From positions 67,042-131,041 of the forward strand of contig KL197763.1 in the NCBI GenBank assembly GCA_000697665.1: a stretch of 64,000 nt of DNA, read 5' to 3'. The notes under the pieces were generated by a model. The model worked only from the letters and a program-made list of their open reading frames with translations. It ran no database searches and was not told the DNA's origin. Of this stretch, positions 1 to 11,238 are shown in pieces. Numbering within the stretch: position 1 is the first letter of the stretch; every line of letters starts with the position of its first letter. The DNA comes from Jaapia argillacea MUCL 33604 (taxonomy: Eukaryota > Basidiomycota > Agaricomycetes > Jaapiales > Jaapiaceae). The translations under genes and the position numbers were made by a program.

Positions 1-1481
1 AATGAACGGGTTTCCACTGCATCCTCAAAGCCAGGCCGGCCTCAGGGTCAAAGTCCAACTCTTGCAGACGCGGGAAGAGCCGACTGAGAAGGTATCCAAC
101 TCGTCGATGGTCGCGGACACATGAACCCGGCATCAATTCAAGGATCAACAAGGGGTGACATGTGATGGGAATGTCCGAAAGTGGAGGGAGAGAATGGATG
201 TTGATAATCGTCCCCAATTCGAGAAGTCTTGTGCAGCGGGTGAACGAAACCAAAGCATCAAAAGACGGTGCGCTGTATGGAGAAAGGCCATGGAGATACA
301 GCGTCTCTAATTGTGGCCACGCAGTCGCGATTGCTGCCGCGTCGTTAGGCGAGTAAAGGACATTCTCGTTGGACCGGTGGTCATATGAATCAAAATGTAT
401 CTTCACATTCACCAAGGCTGTCATCTTCAGTAGAGGTGCGATGACTGGTGTGATGAACTGGTAACTATTGGCAAAGAATGTGAAGGTGGCGTTGACGCAT
501 GTAACCGAGGCCACGATACTCGAATGGAAGTCTTGGTCCAAAATTTGTGCTGAAGTAATTGCTAAGTCAAGGGTGATAGCAACTAGGAACGGAGATGATA
601 TCCTGGAGAGAAAAGATAAACCGCTGTTAATCTTTCCCGTAATGATCAGGTGCGTCAAGACTGGGAGCGAAGTGACCGTCATCTCGCCGAAGGAGACATC
701 CGTGTTGAAACCGAGGGAAAGCCTTCGCAGCTGTTCTAACAACGGGAGACGCTGCAATAGGTCGCTGTAGTCAACGTCGGCTGCCACGTCATCGATGTGA
801 AGGGATTGAAGGAGGGGAAAGGCATGGATATATCTGAAAGACCTCTGAGATATGCCATCGACAGACAGCGCTTCCAATCGGGGAGCAACGCCGGCGAGAC
901 GTGACAGGATCGTCGCTTGAATGAGGTCATGGCGGGTATCATTATCTGCCACGAAGTTTACTTGGCGGAGAGCTGGTGACACGAGAACGAATGCACTTGG
1001 TGCAGATGAGGCATTTATCCAGATTAGATGGCGAAGGTGAGGTAGCAAAGGCTCCGGCCCAACAAGGTGTGATATACAGAGCCATGAAGGGTCGATATCA
1101 TTGTCTTCGCTGCCGAAGGCAATGCTACGAACGCGTGCAGCATATTGTTTCAAATGATCAACTTCTTGATGGGTAGGAGAGCGGTTTAGGAACTATGGTG
1201 CGCATTCAAGCATCACTTGCTACCAAGGAAAAGATGAGAGAGAAATCGTACCAAAACACCGTCGACAAGTTCGGAAGATGGTAGTGTGCGGAAGAGAGGC
1301 TTAGGGCTGTCCAGGTCTCGCCATAGGGGGTCTATTGCTGGGGAGGCCCTGATTTACAGCATTGGGCGGCCACTGCGAGTGTACGCGTCCCATCGAGCAT
1401 CCCGTCATCATTTCGAGATATACATGCTTGGAAGATCTCGTGGCGTATATCGAGCGCTTGGAGGGCCGCGTGAGAAACCAT
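1..1481 (-). pseudogene. F-box-like/LRR-like protein, 3' end beyond window, frameshift in exon 1
   Basis: Read on the minus strand, exon 1 begins MVSHAALQALDIRHEIFQAC and carries the family's short F-box-like segment (AQCC...DPLWRDLDSPKPLFRTLPS). A 59-bp intron (1193-1251) follows, then a long exon starting FLNRSPTHQEVDHLKQYAAR that stays open to position 1. The long exon has the repeated hydrophobic pattern of the other F-box-like genes here (LPSLRHL..., ATAWPQLETLYLHGL, YLLSRLFPRLQELDF). Within exon 1 the frame must shift by one base near 1351-1356, between the AQCC motif and the PLWRDL motif, so the gene looks broken unless this is a sequence error. Such proteins usually recruit substrates to SCF ubiquitin ligases, but no partner can be inferred here. 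Confidence 0.7.
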
Positions 1482-1911
1482 GGTTGGCACCGTCGTGACT
1501 GAAGAGGACGATCGCGAAATATATCAGCCGATAACGGGTCTTCGACTAGCCACAACATACCGCCGTGTACAAGGATAGCGGAAAAATCAAACCAATTAGC
1601 TTTGCGGAGTGCGTTAACGAGGAGGATTCAAAATACTGGTGGCGAGAGAGAAAGGACCCAAAAGCTTTGTGGCCCAAGTTCAAAACTGGTGTGGCGATTA
1701 GAACTCCGCTCTAAATCCCAAAGCGGCAGCGCACCTACCAAAAACGGAGCCCTAACCTCCATCGCTGCCAAATCTGAACACGCTCCTTCCACCAGGCTAG
1801 AGAATTCCTGCTATCTCGTCTATCGCCGTGAAGGCCCTCCTAAATCCACTGCGCCTCCTGAGGCTGCCTCCTCAGACACATACGGTCTACTTTCTTCGTT
1901 CTTGTACCACC
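1482..1911. other. Divergent intergenic region
   Basis: 430 bp between the F-box-like gene (-) and RNase H1 (+). It must hold both promoters. No clear TATA box or coding frame was recognised. Confidence 0.4.
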
Positions 1912-3206
1912 ATGTCCAAACCTCCATCAAAAGGCGGGTTTTATGCTGTTCACATCGGTAGAATCCCTGGTGTCTACCATAGCTGGTGAGTTATTAACGA
2001 CATCCAACTATCTGTTTATCGCTTATTTCGAAGTCAAGGGTTGAGTGTGAACGACAAGTATCAGGATTCGGCGGAGCGAAATACAAAAAGTTCACCAACG
2101 CTGCAGAGGCAGAAGCCTACGCAAATGGCTCATCTATCGCGTCCGTCTCAACGGCGGCGAAAACGACCGCGATCATAGCTCAGTCGTCGTCGTCATCCTC
2201 GAAACCTAACTCTGCGCGAACCAGTGTGAGTACAGGAGAGAAAGCCAACCAGGTCGTGATGAGGCCTTCACGTACCGCCATAGACGGTCTGGAAGAATGG
2301 GACGTTGTATACACTGATGGAGCGTGTAGCAATAACGGGAAGGTGGGAGCGGTGGCTGGTATTGGAGTGTGGTGGGGCCATGATCATCCTTCGTGAGGTC
2401 TCTTGAATATCTTCATGTTTCTTGAGCTCAATCGTTGCCATTCGTCGGTGGCAGTAATATATCTGAACGATGCCCTGGTGATCAAACCAATAACCGGGCT
2501 GAACTCATTGTAGGTGGATATTGAACTTTAACGCCTATGCGCTAACCCAGGATGTCGCCAGGCCCTCATTCGCGTCCTTGAGTCAACCCCAATAGGCACA
2601 CGCCCTCTTCTCATCAAGACAGACTCTCAGTACTCAATGAACTGTAACTCCTTTATACCCTCCCTCCATCATCTTCTCCCTCACCACCTTTCTCCAGGTG
2701 TCAATACCTGGCTCCCAGGTTGGGAACGCAACAACTGGCGTTCAGCAAACGGTAATCCAGTCAAGAACAAACCCTTAATCCAATACCTCTCAGTCCTCCT
2801 CCGCGCTCGACATCATTTCAAACAAAAGGTAGAGTTGGCGTATGTGAAGGGACACAGTGGAGATGAAGGGAATGATGGTGCGGATGGTTTAGCTGTTGCT
2901 GGGACTCGAGAGGCTGTGCGGCCTGATAGGGATTGGGATGGGGATAGGAAGAAGTTAGAAGAGCAGATGGAGAAGGGTGGTATACCGGTTACGATTGGGA
3001 ATGGAGCTGCACCGATGCCCGCAATAGCTGCTCCTCCCGCTATGAAGAAATCCACAGTAGTCGTCGATGACGCCATGGATCTTGACGTGCGTCTCCTCTC
3101 TTCTCTGGTTCAGATAAACTAATGAGAATCTCGTTGGTTTCTCTAGTTCTACGCAGACGGGCTGTTGGACGATGATGACCTGGAACGGGACTTGGCAGAC
3201 CTCTGA
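1912..3206 (+). CDS. RNH1: Ribonuclease H1 with N-terminal hybrid-binding domain
   Basis: Degrades the RNA strand of RNA-DNA hybrids. The protein starts MSKPPSKGGFYAVHIGRIPG, the caulimovirus-type hybrid-binding (viroplasmin) fold. Across an intron at 1986-2038 it continues SWVECERQVSGFGGAKYKKF. The catalytic domain follows: YTDGACSNNGK (first Asp), NNRAELI (Glu), KTDSQYS (Asp) and VKGHSGDEGNDGADGLA (His/Asp). I infer at least five introns. Joining AELI to ALIRVLES removes 2513-2561 and restores the RNase H1 pattern. The acidic C-terminal tail FYADGLLDDDD follows a last intron and ends at 3206. This is the cellular enzyme: no reverse transcriptase, integrase or gag lies nearby. All catalytic positions are present. 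The first ATG with a signature-compatible frame is at 1912. Confidence 0.9.
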
Positions 3207-3602
3207 GCTTGTTTTTTTCTTGGATGTGTCGTGCTTCCACACAATTGTATCAATACCTGCATATCAAGGCATATGGATGTCATTTCGGAATTGTTGATTT
3301 TTCACGTGTAGCATATAACCCTTCGTCGGTGCGGAAGGAGGTTGTCAACTTGTAAGTATGTGATGTGCGTGCGAGTCGACCACGTGGCCATTGGTTGACG
3401 ACAGCAGCGCCCATCGCAGGTTCTCAACGTTCAAGTACTGATTTGTGCACCTTGCTTGAACGAACGGGATACCCTACACGAGCGAGTGTTCAGCGCTTCA
3501 GCGCTCAGGCCACTCCGTTACCTTTCAGTGCTGCCTTCCTTCGACCATGGCGTTCACGACTGTGTGACTCGTGTGATTTGGCGTCTCTCTTCTCCCACCA
3601 TC
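3207..3602. other. Intergenic, RNH1 to first Ifi-6-16 gene
   Basis: About 400 bp, with no convincing gene. A short upstream frame (ATG at 3546, MAFTTV then stop) precedes the Ifi-6-16 start and could act as a uORF if transcription starts upstream of it. Confidence 0.3.
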
Positions 3603-4483
3603 ATGCCTGCTCTACAACCTTCATTGGATTTCGTCTCAACATATGTAGCTCCTACGATCAGCAATGGTTTCTTTCTGGCGCCTACGGATGATAAGAGCAA
3701 CCCTATTCTTGACTTCTTCATTCGAATCTGTGGGTTGTTCAAGCTGAAGATCCGCGCGTCTATTTGGGAGTTCGAGTCTGACCAACGATATCAGGGCTCG
3801 TGCTGAAGGTCAAACCTATCTCTCAATCATATACCTTACCTTAGCTGAATTCAAGTTCGTTTGGTGGGTTTAATTGGATGGTGTGTGTCATCATAAAGCT
3901 CTCTTCAGATTTTTCACCAGACTTACCTATCCCGAGTTCAGCTTAGGCATGGTTTGCAAACCTCAATCTTGGTGAGCTTGCCTGAAACCCAGCCACGTTT
4001 ACTCTCCTTACCATCTGATGGGACATTCGTAGACTTCTTGAATCCCGTATGGAACTACATCAAGGACAAGGGCCAGATAACCCTCGAATACATCCAGCAA
4101 CACCAACAACTCGCCATCCTTGTAGGAGTATCAGCGCTTATCTTGATCTTGTCCATGGTTGCACCATTCCTCTTGGTAGAGTTCATACGTATGATCGGGT
4201 TCGGCGCTAAGGGAGTTGCGAAAGGTGAGCTCTTTCCCCGATTACTTGGAGGATGGTATCTGACCATCGTGTTGAAATCGTATCTTTCTTAGGCTCATGG
4301 GCTGCGCTGTATCAAGCGATGATACTGGGCGGTTATATTGCCAAAGGGTGCTCTTTCGCTGCACTGCAGTCAGCTGGAGCTTTGGGGAAGTTGCCACCCC
4401 TCGTATCGCTGGTCGTCATCCTCACGGTTGCGGGACTGCTCTCGTTCCTGGTCTATTTGACCTATGGTCACTCCGATGTCTGA
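3603..4483 (+). CDS. Ifi-6-16 (ISG12/IFI27-like) small membrane protein, copy 1
   Basis: Three exons are inferred: 3603-3729, 4033-4224 and 4293-4483. They sum to 510 nt (169 aa). The protein begins MPALQPSLDFVSTY. It then has WNYIKDKGQITLEYIQQHQQ, a hydrophobic span LAILVGVSALILILSMVAPF, and the family core GFGAKGVAKGSWAALYQ / LGGYIAKGCSFAALQSAGALG, and ends in another hydrophobic span, LVSLVVILTVAGLLSFLVYL. The core matches the Gly/Ala-rich ISG12 motif of Pfam Ifi-6-16. Animal members sit in mitochondrial or ER membranes and influence apoptosis and antiviral state; the fungal role is unknown. Intron phases (1,1) match the two paralogs at 5011 and 15309, which supports the model. The long first intron (3730-4032) could hide a further small exon. 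Confidence 0.8.
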
Positions 4484-5010
4484 TAGATAAGAGCTTGGGT
4501 TCTTGCTTTCTTGGGTTGTCGGGTGATGTGTATACAATTCTCAAGGTGTTCATCCCGGGAAGACGAAACAAGACTCTTACTCTGCATGTCTGCTTCATTT
4601 AGGCTAAGGGAATGATTCCGGATCGTGACTTTCCACGGAGATTCTAATAATTCCCCCCACCTTTACGTCGTCTTGCTGTGTCGGGCGCTTCGCCCAGCGC
4701 GGAGAAGTTGCCACAGCGCCTTCACTCGATAACCTGCTGTGAAAGTTGAGCGCTCAAGGGTACACGAGGTCGCATTGTGGGTCCAGAATTTCAATACTTT
4801 GGGCGCCAGTGTTCAAAATACTCTGCCTTGAAGGGGTCCTTGTGCCATATCAGAATCAATCCACAACCGGGCTGTTCTTCTGACAGCATTGATTAGTTTT
4901 ATCGATGCTTGCCGTTGGCTGTGCGCCAACAGCGTTTTCCTGATATAAGGCTTCCGAGCTGCCGTCCTTGAAGTTCGCATTCACACCTTTCTCTTAACTC
5001 TTGCATGTAT
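4484..5010. other. Intergenic between tandem Ifi-6-16 genes
   Basis: About 530 bp without a gene. It carries a TATA-like element (see 4944-4948) and a GC-rich, partly palindromic stretch near 4684-4715. No open frame of note. Confidence 0.35.
4944..4948 (+). promoter_or_regulatory. TATA-like element of Ifi-6-16 copy 2
   Basis: The sequence TGATATAAGG lies about 65 bp upstream of the ATG at 5011, a plausible position for a core promoter. Seen by eye only. Confidence 0.3.
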
Positions 5011-5779
5011 ATGCCTGCGCTACCCGATTTCGTCTCCACGTATATGGTTCAGGTGATGAGCCCCTCCCTCGTTGAAGACCCTGTTGGCGACGGCAAGGAT
5101 ATGTTCGTTGGCTTCTTTGCACGTATCTGTGAGCTTTCTCCGTGAATCATCAGTGCCACAGCACTGAACGATCTGCAGGGTTTTGGTTACAGGTAATTTC
5201 TATCTCTCGACAGATATCGCTCCCACTAAATCCGATGGTTCAGTCATGTTTCTCGGGCTTTGATCTCAGTTGGTTTTCGTCCGCATTTCGGTACCATCTC
5301 TCACTCACCAATTATATGATACCCATAGATGTCTTCAGGCGAATCGGGGACTGGATCAAGGATAAGGGAGAGGTAGTGCTCCATTGGATCCAGGAAAATA
5401 AGGAAATGTTGATCCTGTGTGGCATTATTCTCTTGGTCGTGATCCTAGTCGTCCTAGTGATATGCGTGACACCATTCCTCTTGGTGGGGATTATCCAGTT
5501 GATCGGTTTCGGCGCCGCGGGGATAGTGAAAGGCTGGTTCCATTCGACTCAAAAACGCGGATATTCAGCTTAGGTTTATCTCTCGCTACAGGGTCCTTCG
5601 CCGCGTTTTATCAAGCAACCATACTAGGAGGGTTGATTGCTAAAGGGTCCCTTTTCGCAATTTTACAATCAATCGGAGCATTGGGGAGCTTACCTCTCCA
5701 TATCTCGTTGGTTGTCGTTCTTGGATTTGCCAGCATTTGCTGGCTCGTGGTATTTCTCGTCCGTGGTGACCCCGCTTAG
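5011..5779 (+). CDS. Ifi-6-16 (ISG12/IFI27-like) small membrane protein, copy 2
   Basis: Tandem paralog of the gene at 3603. Inferred exons are 5011-5128, 5329-5532 and 5592-5779 (510 nt, 169 aa). It begins MPALPDFVSTYMVQVM, has GDWIKDKGEVVLHWIQENKE, a strongly hydrophobic span (MLILCGIILLVVILVVLVIC), then GFGAAGIVKG joined to SFAAFYQATILGGLIAKGSL and FAILQSIGALGSLP, and ends VRGDPA. The second intron seems to use a rare GC donor (AAAG|GCTGGT...CTACAG), because only that join gives the conserved VKGSFAA order in the same phase as the paralogs. An in-frame ATG at 5005 is an alternative start; 5011 matches the MPxL start of the paralogs. Function in fungi is unknown. Confidence 0.78.
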
Positions 5780-6241
5780 ATCTATCTGAGCGAAGTGACC
5801 ATGGACATTCGGGTTAATTTGTTGATGTGGTGAGGGTGTGTTTGGCCAATGTTGAAGCTGGAGCGACAGGAATGAAGCGGGGATCGATTGTGTAAGAATT
5901 TTATGCTTCGAAAACATGCCTGAAGGGACGAGGGAATGGGCGAGAGCGTGAATCAACTGAGGGTGCGAGTAAGACAAACTTCGGGGTAATGACTGGGAGG
6001 TTGGGTAACGGAAGATGGTCGGTTGCCACTGGCCTCAGCCTCCTTTTCACTGTGAAAACATTCAATGCCATGTAGACTATGATTTATCGAACTCAGGTCG
6101 ATTGATATTCAGGTGATCGTGGCTGGCAGACGTAAGGTCGATCGCCATATTGTTTTCGACCCGGACCGCGTTGCCGCGTCATCCATGTTCGTAGATCTTC
6201 CTTTCCTTCCCCATTCACGCTTTCGTATTTTTATTGCCTTG
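5780..6241. other. Intergenic, Ifi-6-16 copy 2 to GAR transformylase
   Basis: 460 bp; nothing recognisable. The frames present are short and lack family-like sequence. Confidence 0.3.
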
Positions 6242-7031
6242 ATGGCGAGTATCTCTCCCCGACGACTAGTCGTCCTTATTTCTGGCTCAGGTTCGCCTCA
6301 ACATCTTACTATACGCAATGCCAATTCTTACACGAAAGTCCAGGGACCAACTTGCAAGCATTGATCTCTGCACTCAACACCCCTGCCCTTCCTCAAACGA
6401 CCATCTCGCTCGTTCTTTCAAACCGAAAATCTGCTTACGGTCTTACCCGTGCCCAAAATGCGACTCCTGCCATCCCAACGGCGTACTTGGCTCTGCAGCC
6501 ATACTTGAAGAAGAACCCTGGAAAGACGAGAGATGATTATGATAAAGAGGTTGCTGCGATCGTGGTCAAAGAGAACCCAGATTTAGTGGTGTTGGCCGGG
6601 TGGATGCATGTGCTCGGAGAGAGTTTTCTGGATGAGATGTACCACCCATCAGAGGCTGGCGGAGAAGAGTCCGAACGGAAACCGATCCCCGTGATCAACC
6701 TCCATCCAGCTCTTCCAGGAACTTTCGACGGAACCCATGCTATCGAACGTGCTTATGCTGCTTGGCAAAATGGTGAGATTACGAAGACTGGGGTGATGGT
6801 TCATCGGGTGATCAGGGAGGTTGATCGGGGCGAACCAGTCCTTGTGAGTGAACTAGACTTTAGGGATGGTGACAGTTTGGAGGTGTTTGAAGAGAGATTG
6901 CATGGTGTTGAGTGGAAGGTTATCGTTGAGGCGACAAAGAAGGTCCTGGACGAGGTGAAGCCCGTCGAGGTGAGTTCGTTCCCTCATCGTCCAAATCGTG
7001 TGTAACATGTTGATTGGTATCGCAGGCATAA
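6242..7031 (+). CDS. ADE8: Phosphoribosylglycinamide formyltransferase (GAR transformylase)
   Basis: Transfers a formyl group from 10-formyltetrahydrofolate to GAR in the third step of de novo purine synthesis, in the cytosol. Exons 6242-6290, 6344-6969 and 7026-7031 total 681 nt (226 aa), a normal length for a stand-alone enzyme. Starts MASISPRRLVVLISGSGTNL, the phosphate-binding GSGTNLQALI loop being formed across the first intron. The catalytic block VINLHPALPGTFDG supplies the Asn and His. GVMVHRVIREVDRGEP supplies the conserved DRG region. The last exon is only an Ala codon plus stop, after a GTGAGT donor at 6970. A stand-alone enzyme is the usual fungal arrangement, unlike the fused animal GART. 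The gene is intact. Confidence 0.93.
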
Positions 7032-7836
7032 CACGAATCGCTGTGGTAGTCCAATGAATGTGTTGTGAGGAGTCTTTCGCTTCTATTGCCTTTCGCATGC
7101 TGATCTGGCTTTGTAGACAATAAAATGCGTCGCCGCCGTTGCGACGTGCTTGTTGATGTCGATGTCGGCCCTCAGACAAATAGAGATTCGACCTGTACGC
7201 CTTTCAGCTACGCGTCGGCATTCCGTGGTGTAATTGGCGCTGTCGCTCTCCGTTGTCATGGAGCATTCATGTTAGTTGCAGGTGCCCCTCTTGCGGACAG
7301 GGAGACTGGTGACTATCGCGAGCTATTCTCGTTTCTGTCAACAAGAGCCTCCATGCCATTTGCACAACTGATATCTCCCTATGTGCTGGAAGGTGATTCT
7401 TGGGAGTCACTATGATAGCTCGGATAGCTCGGATAGCCCCTGACCTCGGACGTCTGCTAGAGTTCAGAGGATCAGTGGGATCTCCCCTCCATTATCTCGA
7501 GAGTCGTCACTCGGTGAACTAGCTTCACTCTTTGCCAGGCTTCACTTATTCTGGAAAAGGGACGAGTGGTTGAGATAATAGACGCCGTCTAGTAGTGACT
7601 ATGTTTTGTGGGGGAATATGCGACGAGTTTGTTTCCCCGCCTATTCAGGCGTGCATGAGATAGTTGGGGGACAACACAAGATCCTGCCACTGTCAAACCA
7701 GAGTCGAAGGAATAAGTCCTCGTCATACTGTAGCTCTGCCAAAGTCAATCTCTCGAGAAGACCCCCCTCCACACGTTTAAGAGTCTATAAGAACGTCGTC
7801 ACAGAGGCCCGCACACTCTCTTCATATTCGTTCCTC
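7032..7836. other. Intergenic, convergent 3' ends
   Basis: About 800 bp between GAR transformylase (+) and an F-box-like gene (-). One ATG frame at 7125-7415 (97 codons, Cys/Arg-rich start) has no family-like features and is not called. A short direct repeat GATAGCTCG occurs around 7414-7434. Confidence 0.3.
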
Positions 7837-9314
7837 CTAGTAGGATGACACCTCCGTATACGGAAACAGCCGTTTGAGCAGATACGCAAACTCGACTAGG
7901 TATTCAAGGTCTCCAACGGGAGAGAATTCGAACTGTCGTAGATTGTGCGACAACAACGGGACTTCTTCGGGTTGGGGGAAATACGAGACGCAAAGAGGTA
8001 TGGTGAGAGATTGGAGTGAAGGGCAGTGGAGTGCAAAGTAGATAAGGGAGTGGAATGTCGGTGCGGGATTTGAGGGTTTGAGGTGGCCGTGATCGATCGA
8101 GATGGCACGTAACCTCGGCCAAGCCTTCACAACGGCTTCACAAAGGTCATCGATCGTTGACAAGGACGAATTTCGGTTTTCCTTGCGAACAATCAACGAA
8201 AAAGATTCCAGGTTATCGATAGCTAGGAACGGTGTGATAAGCGGTGATGTCGACGTCGAGGAATGGTCGTCAAGTCCCGAAATTTGGCAACATAAGGTAA
8301 CTTCACGCAACGAGAGCCCAAACCGAGCATTGGCCTCAACGCAGCATGACTGAGTAACAGCCATGGTGGAAGTTTCGAGGTCAAGTTCCAAGTCTGCCAG
8401 CCTCGGGGCATCTATAGCGTGCAACACCCGAGTCACATTTGACGTTTCCCCACTAATCTTGACCTTCTCGAGAGCCGCAAGGGAAATCTCTGGGACGATC
8501 TCCTCGGACTGTAGGCCATCGGTATCAAACGTGAGAGATACGAGTCTCGTGAGGTATTGAAGACGAGAGAAGATCTTCTTTTCCCCAGAGAAGGGGAATG
8601 TGTGGAGCGAAAGGCAACGAAGATTCGTGAAATGATCGATGGACGACAAGCGGATGTTGCACGGGAATGTAAACACTAATTCTTCCAAGGCTTGACCAGG
8701 GAGGGCACCGAGAGCGTCGAGGAACACCTCGACATGAGACTCGAAAAGCTCTGCATCCCCCTCGTGGCTCCCCTCATCAGATATGAGGAGTTTCGTGATC
8801 GATGGGGATAGGAACAAAAGAGCACCGTGCGAGAGGCGAGGTATTTCGATGTATATTCGGAGGTCACGTAATGAGGGGAAGAGGACTTCCCCGGAGGCAA
8901 GTTGCTGGAGACGAAAGGCAAAGGAAGCTTGAACCACGGTGTCATTGAAGAGGAGCCGACGAACAAGCCTTGCATACCGCTTGAATCTCGCGAGATCGTC
9001 CTTTGAGACGTCCTTCCGTAGATACTGAGAAACAGTCATCAGCGTGTTGGATTGGAGGCAGATCTGCCTGGAGGATATCTTACATAGTGTCCATCCGTTT
9101 CATCCACCTCCACCGGCAAAATCTTCAAGAGGGGTATGATACAACCCAAGGAATACCAGAGAACACTGAGAACTGGTTCCTCCCATGCCTTGCAACAACG
9201 AGCAGAGCGGGCGAGTGTCGAGTTATCCTGGCCTCGAAAAATTTCGGAGAGTAGATCCGCGTTGTGTAGCACAGGATGAAAAGGTATATTCCCGAGAACA
9301 GCTAAGTATAACAT
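7837..9314 (-). CDS. F-box-like/LRR-like protein, left arm of inverted pair
   Basis: Two exons. Exon 1 (down to 9084) carries an F-box-like segment (HPVLHNADLLSEIFRGQ... RCCKAWEEPVLSVLWYSL... LLKILPVEV). A 59-bp intron (9025-9083) joins DGHY to YLRKDVSKDDLARFKRYARL. Exon 2 is a roughly 390-residue leucine-rich solenoid-like region with repeated SLRDL, LEKVKI, LSLREVTL patterns, ending EVSSY. Compared with its mirror copy on the other side (9593-11238), this protein stops about 60 residues earlier, so its C-terminus may be truncated. The start is uncertain (ATGs at 9338, 9320 and 9314 are in frame). Family role: probable SCF adaptor; target unknown. Confidence 0.72.
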
Positions 9315-9592
9315 ATACATGTAACGAGACGTTAGCATTTGTGCATACCAGTCCCAGATTCGTGCCTTTGGGGACTTACCTGTGTGAACCATTGCAGAGC
9401 GATGCGCCTCTGGGTGAATTCAAAATAGCGACGTACTCACGAGGCGTGGGAATCAGGCGACCGTACAACAGGTGGTTCTGATCCTTCCTCTTTTGACTTG
9501 ACTTCACGCTGAGGTGGCACTAAGTGGCATCGTTCTGCAATGGTTCGTACAGGTAAGTCGCAAAAGGCACACATCTGAGACTTGGACGCGTA

Positions 9593-11238
9593 ATGTTCAT
9601 ATCGTGTTATGTGCATTACGTGTTACATTCAGCTGTTCTCGGTAGTGTGCGGTTCCATCCTGTGCTACACAACGCGGATCTACTCTCCGAAAATTTTCGA
9701 GGCCAGGACAACTCGACCCTCGCCCACGCTTCTCGTTGTTGCAAGGCATGGGAGGAACCGGCTCTCAGTACCCTCTGGTACTCCTTGGATTATATCATGC
9801 CCCTCTTGAAGATTTTGCCCGTGGAGATGGATAAGGATAGACTCTGTAAGATATTCATTCGGCGGATTCATCCCCATTCCTGCACCCTGATGGTTGTTTA
9901 TTAGTACCTACGAAAGGATATCCCGCAGGAAGACTTCGAGATTCAAGCGGTACGCAAGACGGGTTCGTGAGCTCCTTTTCAGTGACACCGCTGTTCAAGC
10001 TTCCCTTGCCCTTCGCCTCCAACAACTTGCCTCTGGGGAAGCCCTCTTTCCCTCATTACGCGATCTCGGAATATATATCGAGATACCTCGCCACTCGCAC
10101 GGTGGCCTTTGATTATTATCCCCATCAATCAAGAAACTCGTCATGTCTGATGAGGGGTGCCAGGAGGACTTCGAGTTTTTCCACTCTCATGTCGAGGTTT
10201 TCCTCGGTGCTCTCAGCTCCCTCCCCGGTCAAGCCTTGGAGGAATTAGAGTTAAAATTTCCGTGGAGCAACTGCTTGTCGTCCATCGATCATTTCACGAA
10301 AGTTCGTTGCCTTTCGAAACATTTCCCTTCGCCGGAGAAAACAACATCTTCTCTCGTCTTCAATACCTCACCAGACTCACATCTCTCACTTTTGATGTCG
10401 ACGGCCTGAAGTCCGAGGAGGTCGTCGCGGAGCTTACGCTTCCGGCTCTCGAGAAGGTCGAGATTAGTGGGGAAACGTCAAAGGTGACTCGCGTGTTGCA
10501 CGCTATAGATGCTCCAGGGCTGGCAAACTTGGAACTTGGCCTCGAAGCATCCACCATGGCTGTTACTCAGTCGTGCTTCGTTGAGGCCGGTGTTCGGTTT
10601 GGGCTCTCGTTGCGTGAAGTCACCCTGTATTGCAAAATTTCCGGGCTTGACGACCATTCGTCAGCGCCGACATCACCACTTCTCACACCGCTCCTAACTA
10701 TCGATAACCTGGAATCTTTTTCGTTGATTGTTCGCAGGGAAAACCGAAAGTCGTTCTTATCAACGATCGACGACCTTTGTGAAGCCGTTGCGAAGGCTTG
10801 GCCGAGGTTACGTGCCATCTCGATCTGTCACGGCCAGCTCAACCACCCAATCTCGCACCGACATTCCACACTCTCGCCTCCTTTGCAGTACACTGTCCTT
10901 ACCTCCAATCTATCACGTTACCTCTTTGCGTCGCGGATTTTCCCCGACCCGAAGAAGTCCCGTGGTTGTCTCACAATCTACGACAGCTCGAATTCTATCC
11001 CGTAGGAGACCTTGGATCCCCAATCGACTTTGTATATCTGCTCAAATGGCTTTTTCCATTTGTTTCCGAGTTTGGGATGGGCCATTCTAGCAGGAACGAA
11101 CGTGAAAAGCTTGCGTGGGCCTCTGTGACAGATTTCTTACGAACCTTCAAGCGTGTGGAGGGAGATCTTCTCGAGAGATTGACTTTGGCTGAGCAACCGT
11201 ATGACGAGGACTGTTTTTTGTCAAGCTGGATGATCTAA
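9593..11238 (+). pseudogene. F-box-like/LRR-like pseudogene, right arm of inverted pair
   Basis: Clear copy of the 7837-9314 gene. Exon 1 (ATG 9593) reads FHPVLHNADLLSENFRGQ, RCCKAWEEPALS and LKILPVEMDKD. Exon 2 (from about 9900) starts with FKRYARRVRELLFSD. The frame is broken at least three times: an in-frame TGA near 10112, a roughly 2-base loss near 10320 (after VRCLS), and a 1-base loss near 10850 (before APTFHTLASF). After the last break the reading continues to SSWMI with stop at 11238. That end contains a tail (SRNEREKLAWASVTDFLRTF) missing from the left arm, so it probably preserves the ancestral C-terminus. It may still be transcribed; convergent or read-through RNA with the left arm would form a hairpin. 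Confidence 0.8.

Larger units (their letters stand above)
7837..11238. repeat. Large inverted gene duplication (two F-box-like arms)
   Basis: The minus-strand gene at 7837-9314 and the plus-strand pseudogene at 9593-11238 are the same gene in head-to-head orientation. The two arms are about 1.5 kb each, separated by roughly 250 bp. The proteins align along nearly their full length: HPVLHNADLLSE, SRLQYLTRL, ISGETS followed by VTRVLHAIDAP, and TIDDLCEAV all recur in both arms. Confidence 0.85.

Noticed and set aside
1912-3206. RNase H domain as part of a retroelement
   Set aside because: It has the N-terminal hybrid-binding domain and introns of cellular RNase H1, and no reverse transcriptase, integrase, gag or long terminal repeats nearby.
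7125-7415. Plus-strand frame MRRRRCDVLVDVDVG as a gene
   Set aside because: Short, no recognisable features, lies in a 3' intergenic region.
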